DNA of 64,000 nt from Blastococcus sp. TF02-09 (lineage in GTDB: Bacteria; Actinomycetota; Actinomycetes; Mycobacteriales; Geodermatophilaceae), in the NCBI RefSeq assembly GCF_003319105.1, contig NZ_QOHH01000001.1:62001-126000 (forward strand), given 5' to 3'. Position 1 is the stretch's first letter. Each line of letters begins with the position of its first letter. A model generated the notes under the pieces. That model did no database searches. It was not told the DNA's origin and was given only the letters and a program-made list of their open reading frames with translations. Shown here in pieces: positions 7,133-20,655 of the stretch. A program made the translations under genes and the position numbers.

Positions 7133-10100
7133 GTGACCGCGACCACACGCCAGGCGCCGCCCCTGCACACGCCGGTCCACCCCGTGCGCTTCCTGACCGC
7201 AGCGAGCCTCTTCGACGGGCACGACGCATCGATCAACATCATGCGGCGGATGCTGCAGAGCCAGGGCGCGGAGGTCGTCCATCTCGGACACGACCGCAGC
7301 GTCGACGCCGTCGTCCGGGCGGCACTCGAGGAGGACGTGCAGGGCGTGGCCCTCTCCTCCTACCAGGGCGGGCACGTCGAGTACTTCGGCTACCTCGTCG
7401 ACCGGCTGGCCGAGGCCGGGGCGGGACACGTGCAGGTGTTCGGCGGCGGGGGCGGCGTCATCGTGCCCGACGAGATCGCCGCGCTCCGGGCGCGGGGCGT
7501 CACCATCTTCGCGCCCGAGGACGGCCAGCGCCTCGGCCTGCCCGGCATGGTCAACGAGCTCATCCGCGCCTGCGACGTCGACCTCGCGGCTCGGGAGCCC
7601 GACGTCGACGCGGTGCTCGCGGGCGACCCCGCCGCCCTGGCCCGGGCCGTCACGGTGCTCGAGAGCGGTCGCTCCCCCCGGCTGGCCGAGGAGCTCCGCG
7701 CCGCGGCCGCGCGTCGCCGCGTCCCGGTCCTCGGCATCACCGGCACGGGCGGCTCCGGGAAGTCCTCGCTGACCGACGAGCTGCTGCGCCGGCTGCGGCT
7801 GGACCAGGAGGACAAGCTGCGCGTCGCCGTCCTCGCCGTCGACCCCACGCGGCGGCGGGGCGGCGGGGCGCTGCTGGGCGACCGCATCCGGATGAACGCC
7901 CTGGACGTCGCCGGCTCCCGCACCTTCTTCCGCTCGATGGCCACCCGCACCGCCGGCGCCCAGGTGCCCGAGCACCTCGGCGACGTGATCGCGGCGGTCC
8001 AGGCCGCCGGCGTGGACCTGGTCATCGTGGAGACGCCGGGCATCGGGCAGGGCGACGCCGCGATCGTCCCGTTCAGCGACGTCTCGTTGTACGTCATGAC
8101 GCCGGAGTTCGGCGCCGCCTCGCAGCTGGAGAAGATCGACATGCTCGACTTCGCCGACGTCGTGGCGATCAACAAGTTCGAGCGGCGGGGGGCGGAGGAC
8201 GCCCGCCGCGACGTCGCCCGCCAGCTGGTGCGCAACCGCGAGGCGTTCGGGGTGCCGTGGGAGGAGATGCCGGTCTTCGGCACCAGCGCCGCGCGCTTCA
8301 ACGACGACGGCGTCACCGCGCTGTACCAGCACCTGCGCGGGCTGCTGACCGACGCCGGGCTGCCCGTCGGCACCGGCGTCCTCCCGCACGTCGACGTCCG
8401 GGCCTCGTCGGGGCTGACCAGCGTCGTCCCCGCGCAGCGGTCCCGCTACCTGGCCGAGATCAGCGAGGCGGTGCGCGGCTACCGCGCCGTCACCGCGGCG
8501 CAGGCCGACGTGGCGCGCCGCCGGCAGCACCTCACCACCGCGGCCGAGGTACTCGACGGGGCCGCCGCCGAGGCCGCCCGCCTCGCCGCGGAAGCGGCCG
8601 CGGCCGAGCTGCTGCCCGACGTGCGCGGGCTGCTCGACGGGTGGCCCGCCGTGGTCGAGGCGTACGCGGGGGAGGAGTACGGCTACGCGGTCCGCGGCAC
8701 CGAGGTCCGCACCCCGCTGACCCGCACCACGCTGTCGGGCACCGCCGTCCGCCGGGTGTCGCTGCCTCGCACCCGGGACGACGCCGAGCTGCTGCGCTTC
8801 CTCCGCGCGGAGAACCTGCCCGGCGCCTTCCCCTTCACCGCCGGCGTCTTCCCGTTCAAGCGCGCCGGGGAGGCGCCGGCCCGGATGTTCGCCGGCGAGG
8901 GCGACGCGTTTCGCACCAACCGGCGGTTCCGGCTGCTGTCGGCCGGCAGCGAGGCGACCCGGCTGTCGACCGCGTTCGACTCGGTGACCCTGTACGGCCG
9001 CGACCCCGACCCGCGCCCGGACGTCTACGGCAAGGTCGGCACCTCGGGGGTCTCGATCGCCACGGTCGAGGACATGACGGCGCTCTACGACGGCTTCGAC
9101 CTCTGCGCGCCGACGACGTCGGTGTCCATGACCATCAACGGGCCGGCGCCGACGATCCTGGCGATGTTCCTGACCACCGCGATCGACCAGCGGCTGGCCC
9201 GGTTCCGCGAGGAGGAGGGGCGCGAGCCCGACGCCGCCGAGGCCGAGGAGATCCGCGCCTGGGTGCTGGCCACCGTCCGCGGCACGGTGCAGGCCGACAT
9301 CCTCAAGGAGGACCAGGGCCAGAACACCTGCATCTTCTCCACCGAGTTCGCGCTGCGCTGCATGGGCGACATCCAGCAGTGGTTCATCGACCACGGCGTC
9401 CGCAACTTCTACTCGGTCTCCATCTCCGGCTACCACATCGCCGAGGCCGGGGCGAACCCCATCAGCCAGCTCGCCTTCACCCTGGCCAACGGGTTCACCT
9501 ACGTGGAGAGCTACCTCGCGCGCGGGATGGACGTCGACGACTTCGCGCCCAACCTCTCCTTCTTCTTCTCCAACGGGATGGACGCCGAGTACTCGGTCAT
9601 CGGCCGCGTCGCCCGCCGCATCTGGGCCGTCGCGATGCGGGAGAAGTACGGCGCGGGGGAGCGGTCGCAGAAGCTCAAGTACCACGTGCAGACCTCGGGC
9701 CGGTCGCTGCACGCGCAGGAGATGGACTTCAACGACATCCGCACCACGCTGCAGGCGCTGTGCGCCATCTACGACAACGCCAACAGCCTGCACACCAACG
9801 CCTACGACGAGGCGGTGACGACGCCGGGCGAGCAGTCCGTGCGCCGGGCCCTGGCCATCCAGAGGATCATCGACCAGGAGTGGGGGCTGGCCGGCAACGA
9901 GAACCCGCTGCAGGGCTCGTTCGTGATCGAGGAGCTCACCGACCTGGTCGAGGAGGCGGTGCTGGCGGAGTTCGACCGGATCGCCGAGCGCGGGGGAGTG
10001 CTGGGTGCGATGGAGACCGGCTACCAGCGCGGCCGCATCCAGGACGAGTCGATGCTCTACGAGCACCGCAAGCACGACGGCAGCCTGCCGATCATCGGCG

Positions 10101-10381
10101 TCAACACCTTCCTGGCGCCCGACCGCGGCGACGCCCCGCCGGCCCCCGTCGAGCTGGCGCGGGCGACCGAGGCGGAGAAGCGCTCGCAGCTGGACCGGCT
10201 GGCGGCCTTCCACGCGGCCCACGCCGCGGAGGCACCCGCGGCGCTGGCCCGGCTGCAGCGAGTGGCGATGGAGGGCGGCAACGTCTTCGCCGAGCTGATG
10301 GAGACCGTCCGGGTGTGCAGCCTGGGGCAGATCACCGAGGCGTTCTTCGAGGTGGGCGGCCAGTACCGCCGCAACGTATGA
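7133..10381 (+). CDS. icmF: Fused isobutyryl-CoA mutase (IcmF)
   Basis: A 1082-residue fusion in the IcmF order. The B12 domain comes first (D-G-H-D-A-S-I-N near residue 27, later G-G-G-G-G). A MeaB-like G-protein chaperone follows, with P-loop G-T-G-G-S-G-K-S, E-T-P-G-I-G-Q-G-D and N-K-F-E. The large mutase domain is last. It interconverts isobutyryl-CoA and butyryl-CoA using adenosylcobalamin. By motif alignment, the methylmalonyl-CoA mutase R-x4-R-Q-Y is replaced by F-P-F-T-A-G-V-F (F573), and the VRN arginine is replaced by Gln (G-Q-N-T-C, Q730). This Phe/Gln pair marks isobutyryl-CoA use. GTG 7133 gives normal family length; the upstream ATG at 6938 would add 65 unlikely residues. Confidence 0.93.
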   Translation: MTATTRQAPPLHTPVHPVRFLTAASLFDGHDASINIMRRMLQSQGAEVVHLGHDRSVDAVVRAALEEDVQGVALSSYQGGHVEYFGYLVDRLAEAGAGHVQVFGGGGGVIVPDEIAALRARGVTIFAPEDGQRLGLPGMVNELIRACDVDLAAREPDVDAVLAGDPAALARAVTVLESGRSPRLAEELRAAAARRRVPVLGITGTGGSGKSSLTDELLRRLRLDQEDKLRVAVLAVDPTRRRGGGALLGDRIRMNALDVAGSRTFFRSMATRTAGAQVPEHLGDVIAAVQAAGVDLVIVETPGIGQGDAAIVPFSDVSLYVMTPEFGAASQLEKIDMLDFADVVAINKFERRGAEDARRDVARQLVRNREAFGVPWEEMPVFGTSAARFNDDGVTALYQHLRGLLTDAGLPVGTGVLPHVDVRASSGLTSVVPAQRSRYLAEISEAVRGYRAVTAAQADVARRRQHLTTAAEVLDGAAAEAARLAAEAAAAELLPDVRGLLDGWPAVVEAYAGEEYGYAVRGTEVRTPLTRTTLSGTAVRRVSLPRTRDDAELLRFLRAENLPGAFPFTAGVFPFKRAGEAPARMFAGEGDAFRTNRRFRLLSAGSEATRLSTAFDSVTLYGRDPDPRPDVYGKVGTSGVSIATVEDMTALYDGFDLCAPTTSVSMTINGPAPTILAMFLTTAIDQRLARFREEEGREPDAAEAEEIRAWVLATVRGTVQADILKEDQGQNTCIFSTEFALRCMGDIQQWFIDHGVRNFYSVSISGYHIAEAGANPISQLAFTLANGFTYVESYLARGMDVDDFAPNLSFFFSNGMDAEYSVIGRVARRIWAVAMREKYGAGERSQKLKYHVQTSGRSLHAQEMDFNDIRTTLQALCAIYDNANSLHTNAYDEAVTTPGEQSVRRALAIQRIIDQEWGLAGNENPLQGSFVIEELTDLVEEAVLAEFDRIAERGGVLGAMETGYQRGRIQDESMLYEHRKHDGSLPIIGVNTFLAPDRGDAPPAPVELARATEAEKRSQLDRLAAFHAAHAAEAPAALARLQRVAMEGGNVFAELMETVRVCSLGQITEAFFEVGGQYRRNV

Positions 10382-11139
10382 CGGGCCTCCACGACGACCT
10401 GGGGACGGCGGTCGGGTTGCCTCGGCCGCCGCGGCGGGTGGTCTCGCTCGTGCCGTCGCTGACCGAGGCGCTGGCGGTCACGGTGCCCGACCGGCTCGTG
10501 GGCGCCACCGACTGGTGCACCCACCCCGCCGGCCTCGACGTGGCCCGGGTGCGAGGCACCAAGAACCCCGACCGCGCCGCGATCGCCGCGCTCGCCCCCG
10601 ACCTGGTGATCGCCAACCGGGAGGAGAACCGGCAGCTGGACGTGCAGCGCCTCCGCGCGGCCGGCATCCCGGTATGGGTCACCGTCATCGAGTCCCTCGA
10701 CCAGGCGCTGACCTCGATGCGCCGGCTGGTCACCGAGGTGCTGGACGTGGGGGGGCCGGAATGGCTGCGCACCGCCGCGGCGCAGTGGGCGCAGCCCGCA
10801 CCGGAGCCGGAGCTGCGGGTCGCCGTCCCCATCTGGCGGGACCCCTGGATGGTGGTGGGCAGCCGCACCTTCGCCGGGGACGTGCTGGCCCGGCTGGGGC
10901 TCCGCAACGCCTTCGCCGACGACGCCGAGCGCTACCCCCGCGTCGACCCGGCCCGGCTGCGCGACGCCGGTCTGGACGCCGTGCTGCTGCCCGACGAGCC
11001 GTACGCCTTCACCGCCGACGACGGGCCCGAGGCGTTCCCCGGCGTCCGGACGGTGCTGGTCTCCGGGCGCGACCTCACCTGGTACGGCCCCTCGCTGGCG
11101 GAGGCCCGGAGGCGACTGCTGGCCGCCGTCCGGGGGTGA
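10378..11139 (+). CDS. Helical-backbone metal receptor (BtuF/FhuD-like) without signal peptide
   Basis: A 253-residue protein resembling BtuF-type ABC binding proteins. It starts R-R-V-V-S-L-V-P-S-L-T-E-A-L, then has D-W-C-T-H-P near residue 45 and L-A-P-D-L-V-I-A-N-R-E-E-N. The C-terminal lobe contains V-P-I-W-R-D-P-W-M and G-S-R-T-F-A-G-D-V-L-A-R-L-G. Family members bind cobalamin, haem or siderophores outside the membrane. This one has no signal peptide or lipobox, so it should be cytoplasmic. Its ATG overlaps the icmF stop (ATGA), which implies coupled translation with a B12 enzyme. Cobalamin binding or delivery is a reasonable inference. Confidence 0.85.
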   Translation: MTGLHDDLGTAVGLPRPPRRVVSLVPSLTEALAVTVPDRLVGATDWCTHPAGLDVARVRGTKNPDRAAIAALAPDLVIANREENRQLDVQRLRAAGIPVWVTVIESLDQALTSMRRLVTEVLDVGGPEWLRTAAAQWAQPAPEPELRVAVPIWRDPWMVVGSRTFAGDVLARLGLRNAFADDAERYPRVDPARLRDAGLDAVLLPDEPYAFTADDGPEAFPGVRTVLVSGRDLTWYGPSLAEARRRLLAAVRG

Positions 11140-11205
11140 GCTGCCCGGCGAGGAGTTCCCGGGACCGCCCTGTAACGCTGGAGCGCAACCGGACATGTAC
11201 TCCAC

Positions 11206-11778
11206 GTGATCGCGATGCAAGGGCCACCACCAGACATGACCCGCCCCGACCAGCTCGGTGACGACTTCGAACGGGTGTACCGCGCGTGCGGCACCGCGGT
11301 CCTCGGCTACGCGCTCCGGCGCGCGGCGTCCCGCGAGGACGCACTCGACGTCGTCGCCGAGACGTTCGCGACCGCGTGGCGACGCCGGACCGAGCTGCCG
11401 CCCGATCCCGGCGACGCCCGCCCCTGGCTGTTCGGCATCGCGCGGAACTGCCTGGCCAACTCCCTGCGCGGCACCGGACGCGCCGGCCGGTTGGGCGAGC
11501 GCCTGGCCGCGGCGTTCGATCCCGGCGCCGTACCGGACCCGGCGGTCGTGCACGAGCAGTCCGTCGACGCCCGGCGGGTGCGCACCGCCTTGCTGGCCCT
11601 GTCCGAGGAGGACCGCGAGCTGCTCACGCTGGTCGCCTGGGAAGGGCTCAGCCCCGCCGAGGTCGCCACCGCGCTGGGCCTCCCCGCCGGCACCGTCCGG
11701 GTGCGCCTGCATCGCGCCCGCGGCCGGCTCCGCACCGCTCTCGCCCTGTCCGCTTCCCCCGAGGAGAACCTCCGATGA
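11206..11778 (+). CDS. ECF-type RNA polymerase sigma factor
   Basis: A 190-residue sigma-70 family protein with regions 2 and 4 only. Region 2 includes D-D-F-E-R-V-Y-R-A, then A-L-D-V-V-A-E-T-F-A-T-A-W-R-R and W-L-F-G-I-A-R-N. Region 4 has L-L-A-L-S-E-E-D-R-E-L-L-T-L-V-A-W-E-G-L-S-P-A-E, with its helix-turn-helix to R-V-R-L-H-R-A-R. The next gene overlaps it and encodes a membrane-spanning partner. A TGTAAC box at 11171-11176 could be the -35 of an autoregulated ECF promoter; the GTG at 11206 would then be close to the transcript start. ATGs at 11215 and 11236 are alternatives. Confidence 0.9.
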   Translation: MIAMQGPPPDMTRPDQLGDDFERVYRACGTAVLGYALRRAASREDALDVVAETFATAWRRRTELPPDPGDARPWLFGIARNCLANSLRGTGRAGRLGERLAAAFDPGAVPDPAVVHEQSVDARRVRTALLALSEEDRELLTLVAWEGLSPAEVATALGLPAGTVRVRLHRARGRLRTALALSASPEENLR

Positions 11779-12878
11779 CCACCGACCGCGAGCTGGACGC
11801 CCTCCTGGACGGGGCCGCCGTCGTGCGCGACACCGACCTGCCCGCCCTGCCCGACCACTTCCTCGCCGAGCTCCGGACCACGGCCGACGAGCCGGCGTCC
11901 GTGCTCGCCGCCCGCCAGCTGGTGGCCGACGCACACGTGCGGCGACGCCCGCGTCGGAAGGTCCTCCTGCGCGCCGGTGGCGCGGTGACGGCCATCGCCG
12001 CGACGTTCGCCGTCGCCGTCCTGGTCACCCCGGCCGACCGGCCCGCGACCCGGGAGGCGCTCCCGTCCCCGACGGCGGAGGCGCCCGCGGCCGGCCTCAG
12101 CCTCGTGGCCGCCGAGCAGGCCACCTTCCCGTTCTCCCTCGACCCGGTGCCCACCGGGCTCACCGCGACGTTCAGCCGGTGGGGTGGGGTCGCCTACTAC
12201 CCCGGGCAACCCCTGGTCCACAGCGCGGACTACTCCTCCCCGGACGGCGACCGGGTCCTGGTCCGGCTCTTCCAGGAGGACCCACGGACGTGGCCGGACG
12301 CCGACGACTGGTCGCTCGACGAGCCGGTCACCGGCACCGCGGCCGTGACCGTCGACGGCCCGCCGGCCGAGGTCCGGGGCGGCAACGGCTACGTGACCCT
12401 GCTCTGGGAACGGGGCGACGGCACGTGGGTCCAGCTGCTCGGTGAGGGGGTCTACGGCACGTCTGCCGCGGCGGTCGGCGTGGCGAAGTCCGTCGTCGAC
12501 CGGCCCCAGCCCGTGGGGCTGCAGTTCGGGCTGGCACCGGCCGGCTGGTCGATCGGGGGATACGAGGAGAGCCGCAGCCTGGACCTGGTCAGCGACACCG
12601 ATCCGCAGCTGCTGCTGCGCCTGAGCCTGATCGGCCGGGAGGGCGGGCTGACGGTCGACACCGCGCTCACCGGCACGGAACTGGCGGCCCCGGTCGAGCC
12701 GGTGACCGTCAAGGGCCTCGAGGGCCGGTTGAGGCTCGTGGCGGGCCAGGGCAACCCGGACTTCTGGCAGCTGGTCGGCCAGATCCCCGACGGCCCGATG
12801 TTCCTGCTCGTGGGCCCGCAGGAGCTCACCCGGGAGCAGATGCTGCTCATCGCCGAGCAGGTCACCTACACGCCGTGA
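11775..12878 (+). CDS. Membrane-anchored anti-sigma-like protein
   Basis: A 367-residue protein whose ATG overlaps the sigma-factor stop (ATGA), with a GAGGAG ribosome site inside the sigma gene. Residues 1-55 are cytoplasmic and charged. A basic patch R-R-R-P-R-R-K and one membrane segment (about 60-80, ending A-V-A-V-L-V-T) follow, then a long extracytoplasmic beta-rich domain with many Gly, Trp and Asp residues. The layout is that of single-pass regulators of actinobacterial ECF sigma factors. No zinc HxxxCxxC motif is seen, so it is not a ZAS-type anti-sigma factor. The signal sensed is unknown. Confidence 0.75.
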   Translation: MTTDRELDALLDGAAVVRDTDLPALPDHFLAELRTTADEPASVLAARQLVADAHVRRRPRRKVLLRAGGAVTAIAATFAVAVLVTPADRPATREALPSPTAEAPAAGLSLVAAEQATFPFSLDPVPTGLTATFSRWGGVAYYPGQPLVHSADYSSPDGDRVLVRLFQEDPRTWPDADDWSLDEPVTGTAAVTVDGPPAEVRGGNGYVTLLWERGDGTWVQLLGEGVYGTSAAAVGVAKSVVDRPQPVGLQFGLAPAGWSIGGYEESRSLDLVSDTDPQLLLRLSLIGREGGLTVDTALTGTELAAPVEPVTVKGLEGRLRLVAGQGNPDFWQLVGQIPDGPMFLLVGPQELTREQMLLIAEQVTYTP

Positions 12879-16256
<3,378 letters not shown>

Positions 16257-16257
<1 letters not shown>

Positions 16258-17030
16258 TGAGCGGGATTCTCGACGGTAAGAAGGTGCTCGTCACCGGCGT
16301 CCTGACCGAGGCGTCGATCGCGTTCGCGACTGCGCGCATCGCCCAGGAGCAGGGCGCCACCGTCGTCCTGTCGAACTTCGGGCGGGCGCTGTCGCTGTGC
16401 CAGCGGATCGCCAAGCGGTTGCCGCAGGAGGCGGCCGTCGTCGAGCTCGACGTGACCGACCCCGACCACCTCTCCTCGCTGGCCGACCGGCTCCGCGAGC
16501 TGGGTGTCGATCGCCTCGACGGCGTCGTGCACTCCATCGGCTTCGCGCCGCAGGAGGCGATGGGCGAGGGCTTCCCCGAGGTCGCCTGGGAGCACGCCGC
16601 CACCGCCTTCCAGGTGTCGGCCTGGTCCTACGCCTCGCTCACCCAGGCCTGCCGGCCGCTGCTCGCGAACCCCTCCTCGGTCGTGGGCCTGACCTTCGAC
16701 GCCTCCGTCGCCTGGCCGGTCTACGGCTGGATGGGCGCGGCCAAGGCGGCCCTGGAGTCGACCAGCCGGTACGTCGCCCGCGAGCTCGGGCCGCAGGGCG
16801 TGCGGTCCAACATCGTCGCCGCCGGCCCGCTCCGCAGCATGGCCATGAAGTCGATCCCTGGCAGCGCCCAGTTCGAGGAGGCCTGGGAGGGCCGGGCGCC
16901 GCTGGGCTGGTCGGTCACCGACACCGCCCCCGCGGGCAAGGCCGTCGTCGCGCTGCTGTCCGACTGGTTCCCCGCCACCACCGGCGAGATCGTCCACGTC
17001 GACGGGGGCTTCCACGCCGTCGGCGTGTGA
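16257..17030 (+). CDS. inhA: Enoyl-ACP reductase, InhA/FabI type
   Basis: A 257-residue NADH-dependent enoyl-ACP reductase. It has the divergent Rossmann start T-G-V-L-T-E-A-S-I-A-F-A-T-A and the catalytic Y-x6-K in Y-G-W-M-G-A-A-K-A-A-L-E-S. V-R-S-N-I-V-A-A-G-P-L-R-S-M-A follows, then G-E-I-V-H-V-D-G-G-F. These match mycobacterial InhA closely in order and wording. It does the last reduction in each fatty-acid elongation cycle. Coupled to fabG by overlapping stop and start. Whether it elongates mycolate-like chains here is not shown; most non-mycolate actinobacteria use it for ordinary FAS II. Confidence 0.94.
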
Positions 17031-17079
17031 CGTCCCCGACCCTCGCATCCAGCACCGCTCCGCAACAGGAAAGAAGCTC

Positions 17080-18222
17080 GTGCCCCGCGCCATCGTCGAC
17101 ATCACCCCTGCCGGTCAGCGCCCCGACGAGGACCCCTCGCTGGCCGCCCGCAACAACGGCGGCGTCGAGCCGTCGTCCGCCCCCGCCCCGGCCGGCCGCC
17201 GCGAGGCGCTGCTGCTCCTCTCGTTCGGCGGCCCCGAGGGCCACGACGACGTGATGCCGTTCCTCGAGAACGTCACCCGCGGCCGTGGCATCCCGCGCGA
17301 GCGGCTGGAGGAGGTCGCCGAGCACTACCACCACTTCGGCGGCGTCAGCCCGATCAACGACCAGAACAAGGCGCTGCTCGCCGCGCTGGAGGACGGGCTG
17401 CGGTCCGCCGGCATCGACCTGCCGGTCTACTGGGGCAACCGCAACTGGGCGCCCTACGTCGAGGACGTCTGGCAGCAGATGGCCGACGACGGCATCGAGC
17501 ACGTCTACGTCCTGGCGACGTCGGCCTACGCCTCGTTCTCCGGGTGCCGGCAGTACCACGAGGACGTCGCCCGGGCCCGCGCCGCGATGACCGGGGACGC
17601 CGCGGCGCCCGGCGGTCCGACGGCGGAGAAGCTGCCGCACTACTTCGACGCCGAGGGCTTCGTGCGCGCCAACGCCGACGCGCTGGCCGCCGCGCTGGAC
17701 GGGCTCCCCGACGGCGTCCGGGACGGCGCCCGGCTGGTCGCGACCGCGCACAGCATCCCCGACGTCATGGCCGCCGTCGCCGGGCCGGACGGGCACGCCT
17801 ACGAGGCCGAGCTGGAGGCCGCTGCGCGCATCGTGGTCGACCGCGTCGCGCCCGGGCGCCCGGTCGACCTGGTGTGGCAGAGCCGCAGCGGCCCGCCGTC
17901 GGTGCCGTGGCTGGAGCCGGACGTCAACGACCACCTGCGGGCGCTCGCCGAGGCGGGGGAGAAGGCCGTGGTCCTCTTCCCGGTCGGCTTCGTCAGCGAC
18001 CACCTCGAGGTGATCTGGGACCTCGACAACGAGGCCAAGGAGACCGCCGAGGAGCTGGGGCTGGCCTTCGCCCGCGCCGCGACGGCGGGTACCCACCCGG
18101 CCTTCGTCGGCTCGCTGGTCGAGCTGCTGGCCGAGCGTCGCGCCGGGGGAGAGCCGAGGCTGGGCACCAACTGCCCGGCGAACTGCTGCTTCGTGCCCCC
18201 GCGCCCGCGTCCCACCAGCTGA
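17080..18222 (+). CDS. hemH: Ferrochelatase / coproporphyrin III ferrochelatase
   Basis: A 380-residue protein starting at GTG 17080 after AGGAAAGAAG. L-L-L-L-S-F-G-G-P-E-G near residue 45, the H-Y-H-H-F-G-G-V-S-P-I-N block near 85, and G-N-R-N-W-A-P-Y are typical. The inserted iron is handled near T-A-H-S-I-P. Actinobacteria use the coproporphyrin route, so the product is probably coprohaem. Cys156 (F-S-G-C-R-Q-Y) and the C-terminal Cys365, Cys369 and Cys370 (N-C-P-A-N-C-C) resemble the cysteines that hold a [2Fe-2S] cluster in mycobacterial ferrochelatase. The N-terminal 40 residues are low-complexity. It is third in the fabG-inhA-hemH set. Confidence 0.93.
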   Translation: MPRAIVDITPAGQRPDEDPSLAARNNGGVEPSSAPAPAGRREALLLLSFGGPEGHDDVMPFLENVTRGRGIPRERLEEVAEHYHHFGGVSPINDQNKALLAALEDGLRSAGIDLPVYWGNRNWAPYVEDVWQQMADDGIEHVYVLATSAYASFSGCRQYHEDVARARAAMTGDAAAPGGPTAEKLPHYFDAEGFVRANADALAAALDGLPDGVRDGARLVATAHSIPDVMAAVAGPDGHAYEAELEAAARIVVDRVAPGRPVDLVWQSRSGPPSVPWLEPDVNDHLRALAEAGEKAVVLFPVGFVSDHLEVIWDLDNEAKETAEELGLAFARAATAGTHPAFVGSLVELLAERRAGGEPRLGTNCPANCCFVPPRPRPTS

Positions 18223-18247
18223 GGCGCGCCGTTCGCCCTTGCTCTGC

Positions 18248-18320
18248 GGGCGTTCTTCGTGCTCTGCGGGTTCTGCAGGACCCGCAGAGCACGAGGAACG
18301 CCCGGGAAGTGGCGTTCCTC
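18248..18320. terminator. Overlapping convergent terminators between hemH and argG
   Basis: A 24-base arm (18248-18271) pairs with 18280-18303 around an 8-base loop. Its core GTGCTCTGCGGGT/ACCCGCAGAGCAC is perfect and only one wobble falls outside it. A second hairpin uses GAGGAACGCC (18293-18302) with GGCGTTCCTC (18311-18320). The two hairpins share the middle arm, so they are mutually exclusive. The first suits rightward hemH transcripts, the second leftward argG transcripts. GCTCTGCGGG is also repeated directly at 18241 and 18261. Confidence 0.75.
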
Positions 18321-18331
18321 GGGCGTCGGCG

Positions 18332-19816
<1,485 letters not shown>

Positions 19817-19830
19817 CACCGGGTCCGGGG

Positions 19831-20568
19831 TCAGCGCGGCAGCGCGTTGTAGGCCGCCGTCACCGCCTCGCGCACGGCTGCCGAGAGCGGCCGGAGGACG
19901 GCGTCGCGCCGGGCCGCCTGGGCCTGGTTCACCGCCCCACCCGGGGCGTCGGCCATCGCCAGGTCGAGGACGGCGGCGACGCGCAGCGCCCGGCCCAGGA
20001 TGGACAGCGCGAGCGGGTCGGAGTCCGGCGGCAGGCCCCGGGACGGCGTCGGCCGGGCCAGCCCCGCGAGGAGCTCCGGCACCTCGGGGTGCCAGCGCGC
20101 CAGGTCGAGCTCGGCCAGGGTGCGGGCGGAGCCGCTCACGGCGAGGTCCAGCGCGCCCGACGCCGCCCGCAGCGTCCCCTCGACCGGCGGGGGCGGGGGC
20201 GGCACGCCGTCCAGCCCGAACGCCGTCCACTGCAGGACCTCCGGGCCGAGCGGTTCGGGCACGAGCACCACGGCGTCGCCGACCGCCGCCTGCCCGGCCT
20301 CCAGGGCGGCGGCGGCCAGGCCCGGCACCGCCGGGAGCCCGCGGACGTCGCCGGGCGCGGGCAGCACCAGGCGCAGTCGGCGCTCGCCGAGACCACGCAG
20401 GGCGGAGAGGGCCTCGCCCAGGGGGACGGCGCCGTCGGTGCCGGGGAGCCCGCTCACCCGGTGGGCGGTGTCGCCGGTGACGGCGTCGAGGGCTTCGTCG
20501 TAGGAGGTGCGGCCGGTGAGCCAGGCGGTGGCCCACGCCGCGAGGCGGCCGGCGGGGAAGTCGTGCAC
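19831..20568 (-). CDS. Conserved-type hypothetical protein (245 aa)
   Basis: A soluble 245-residue protein not recognised as a known family. The N-terminus (F-P-A-G-R-L-A-A-W-A-T-A-W-L-T-G) looks helical. The centre has alternating strands (R-L-R-L-V-L-P-A-P-G-D, D-A-V-V-L-V-P-E), a Pro-rich turn with seven consecutive-type prolines, and a helical C-terminus rich in Ala and Leu. Codon usage and GC are like the neighbours, so it looks like a real gene. It lies upstream of argG on the same strand, with the argG promoter just after its stop. No function is proposed. Confidence 0.6.
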   Translation of the reverse strand: MHDFPAGRLAAWATAWLTGRTSYDEALDAVTGDTAHRVSGLPGTDGAVPLGEALSALRGLGERRLRLVLPAPGDVRGLPAVPGLAAAALEAGQAAVGDAVVLVPEPLGPEVLQWTAFGLDGVPPPPPPVEGTLRAASGALDLAVSGSARTLAELDLARWHPEVPELLAGLARPTPSRGLPPDSDPLALSILGRALRVAAVLDLAMADAPGGAVNQAQAARRDAVLRPLSAAVREAVTAAYNALPR

Positions 20569-20655
20569 CGGGCGAGGCTACGTCGCCGACGACCGGCGGC
20601 GCCGATGGCAGGATCGGCGCGAGTGCTCCTCCCGGGAGCGACAGGGAGGGGCGGC

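Noticed and set aside
7109-10222. A 1037-codon open frame on the reverse strand opposite icmF.
   Set aside because: It is repetitive, rich in Arg, Gly, Asp and Val without domain motifs, and lies opposite a clear 1082-residue enzyme. Long reverse frames are expected at this GC content.
11175-11210. An assigned ECF autoregulatory promoter (TGTAAC ... ATGTAC).
   Set aside because: Only the -35-like TGTAAC is convincing; the -10 does not match a consensus I can name, so it is mentioned with the gene but not listed as a site.
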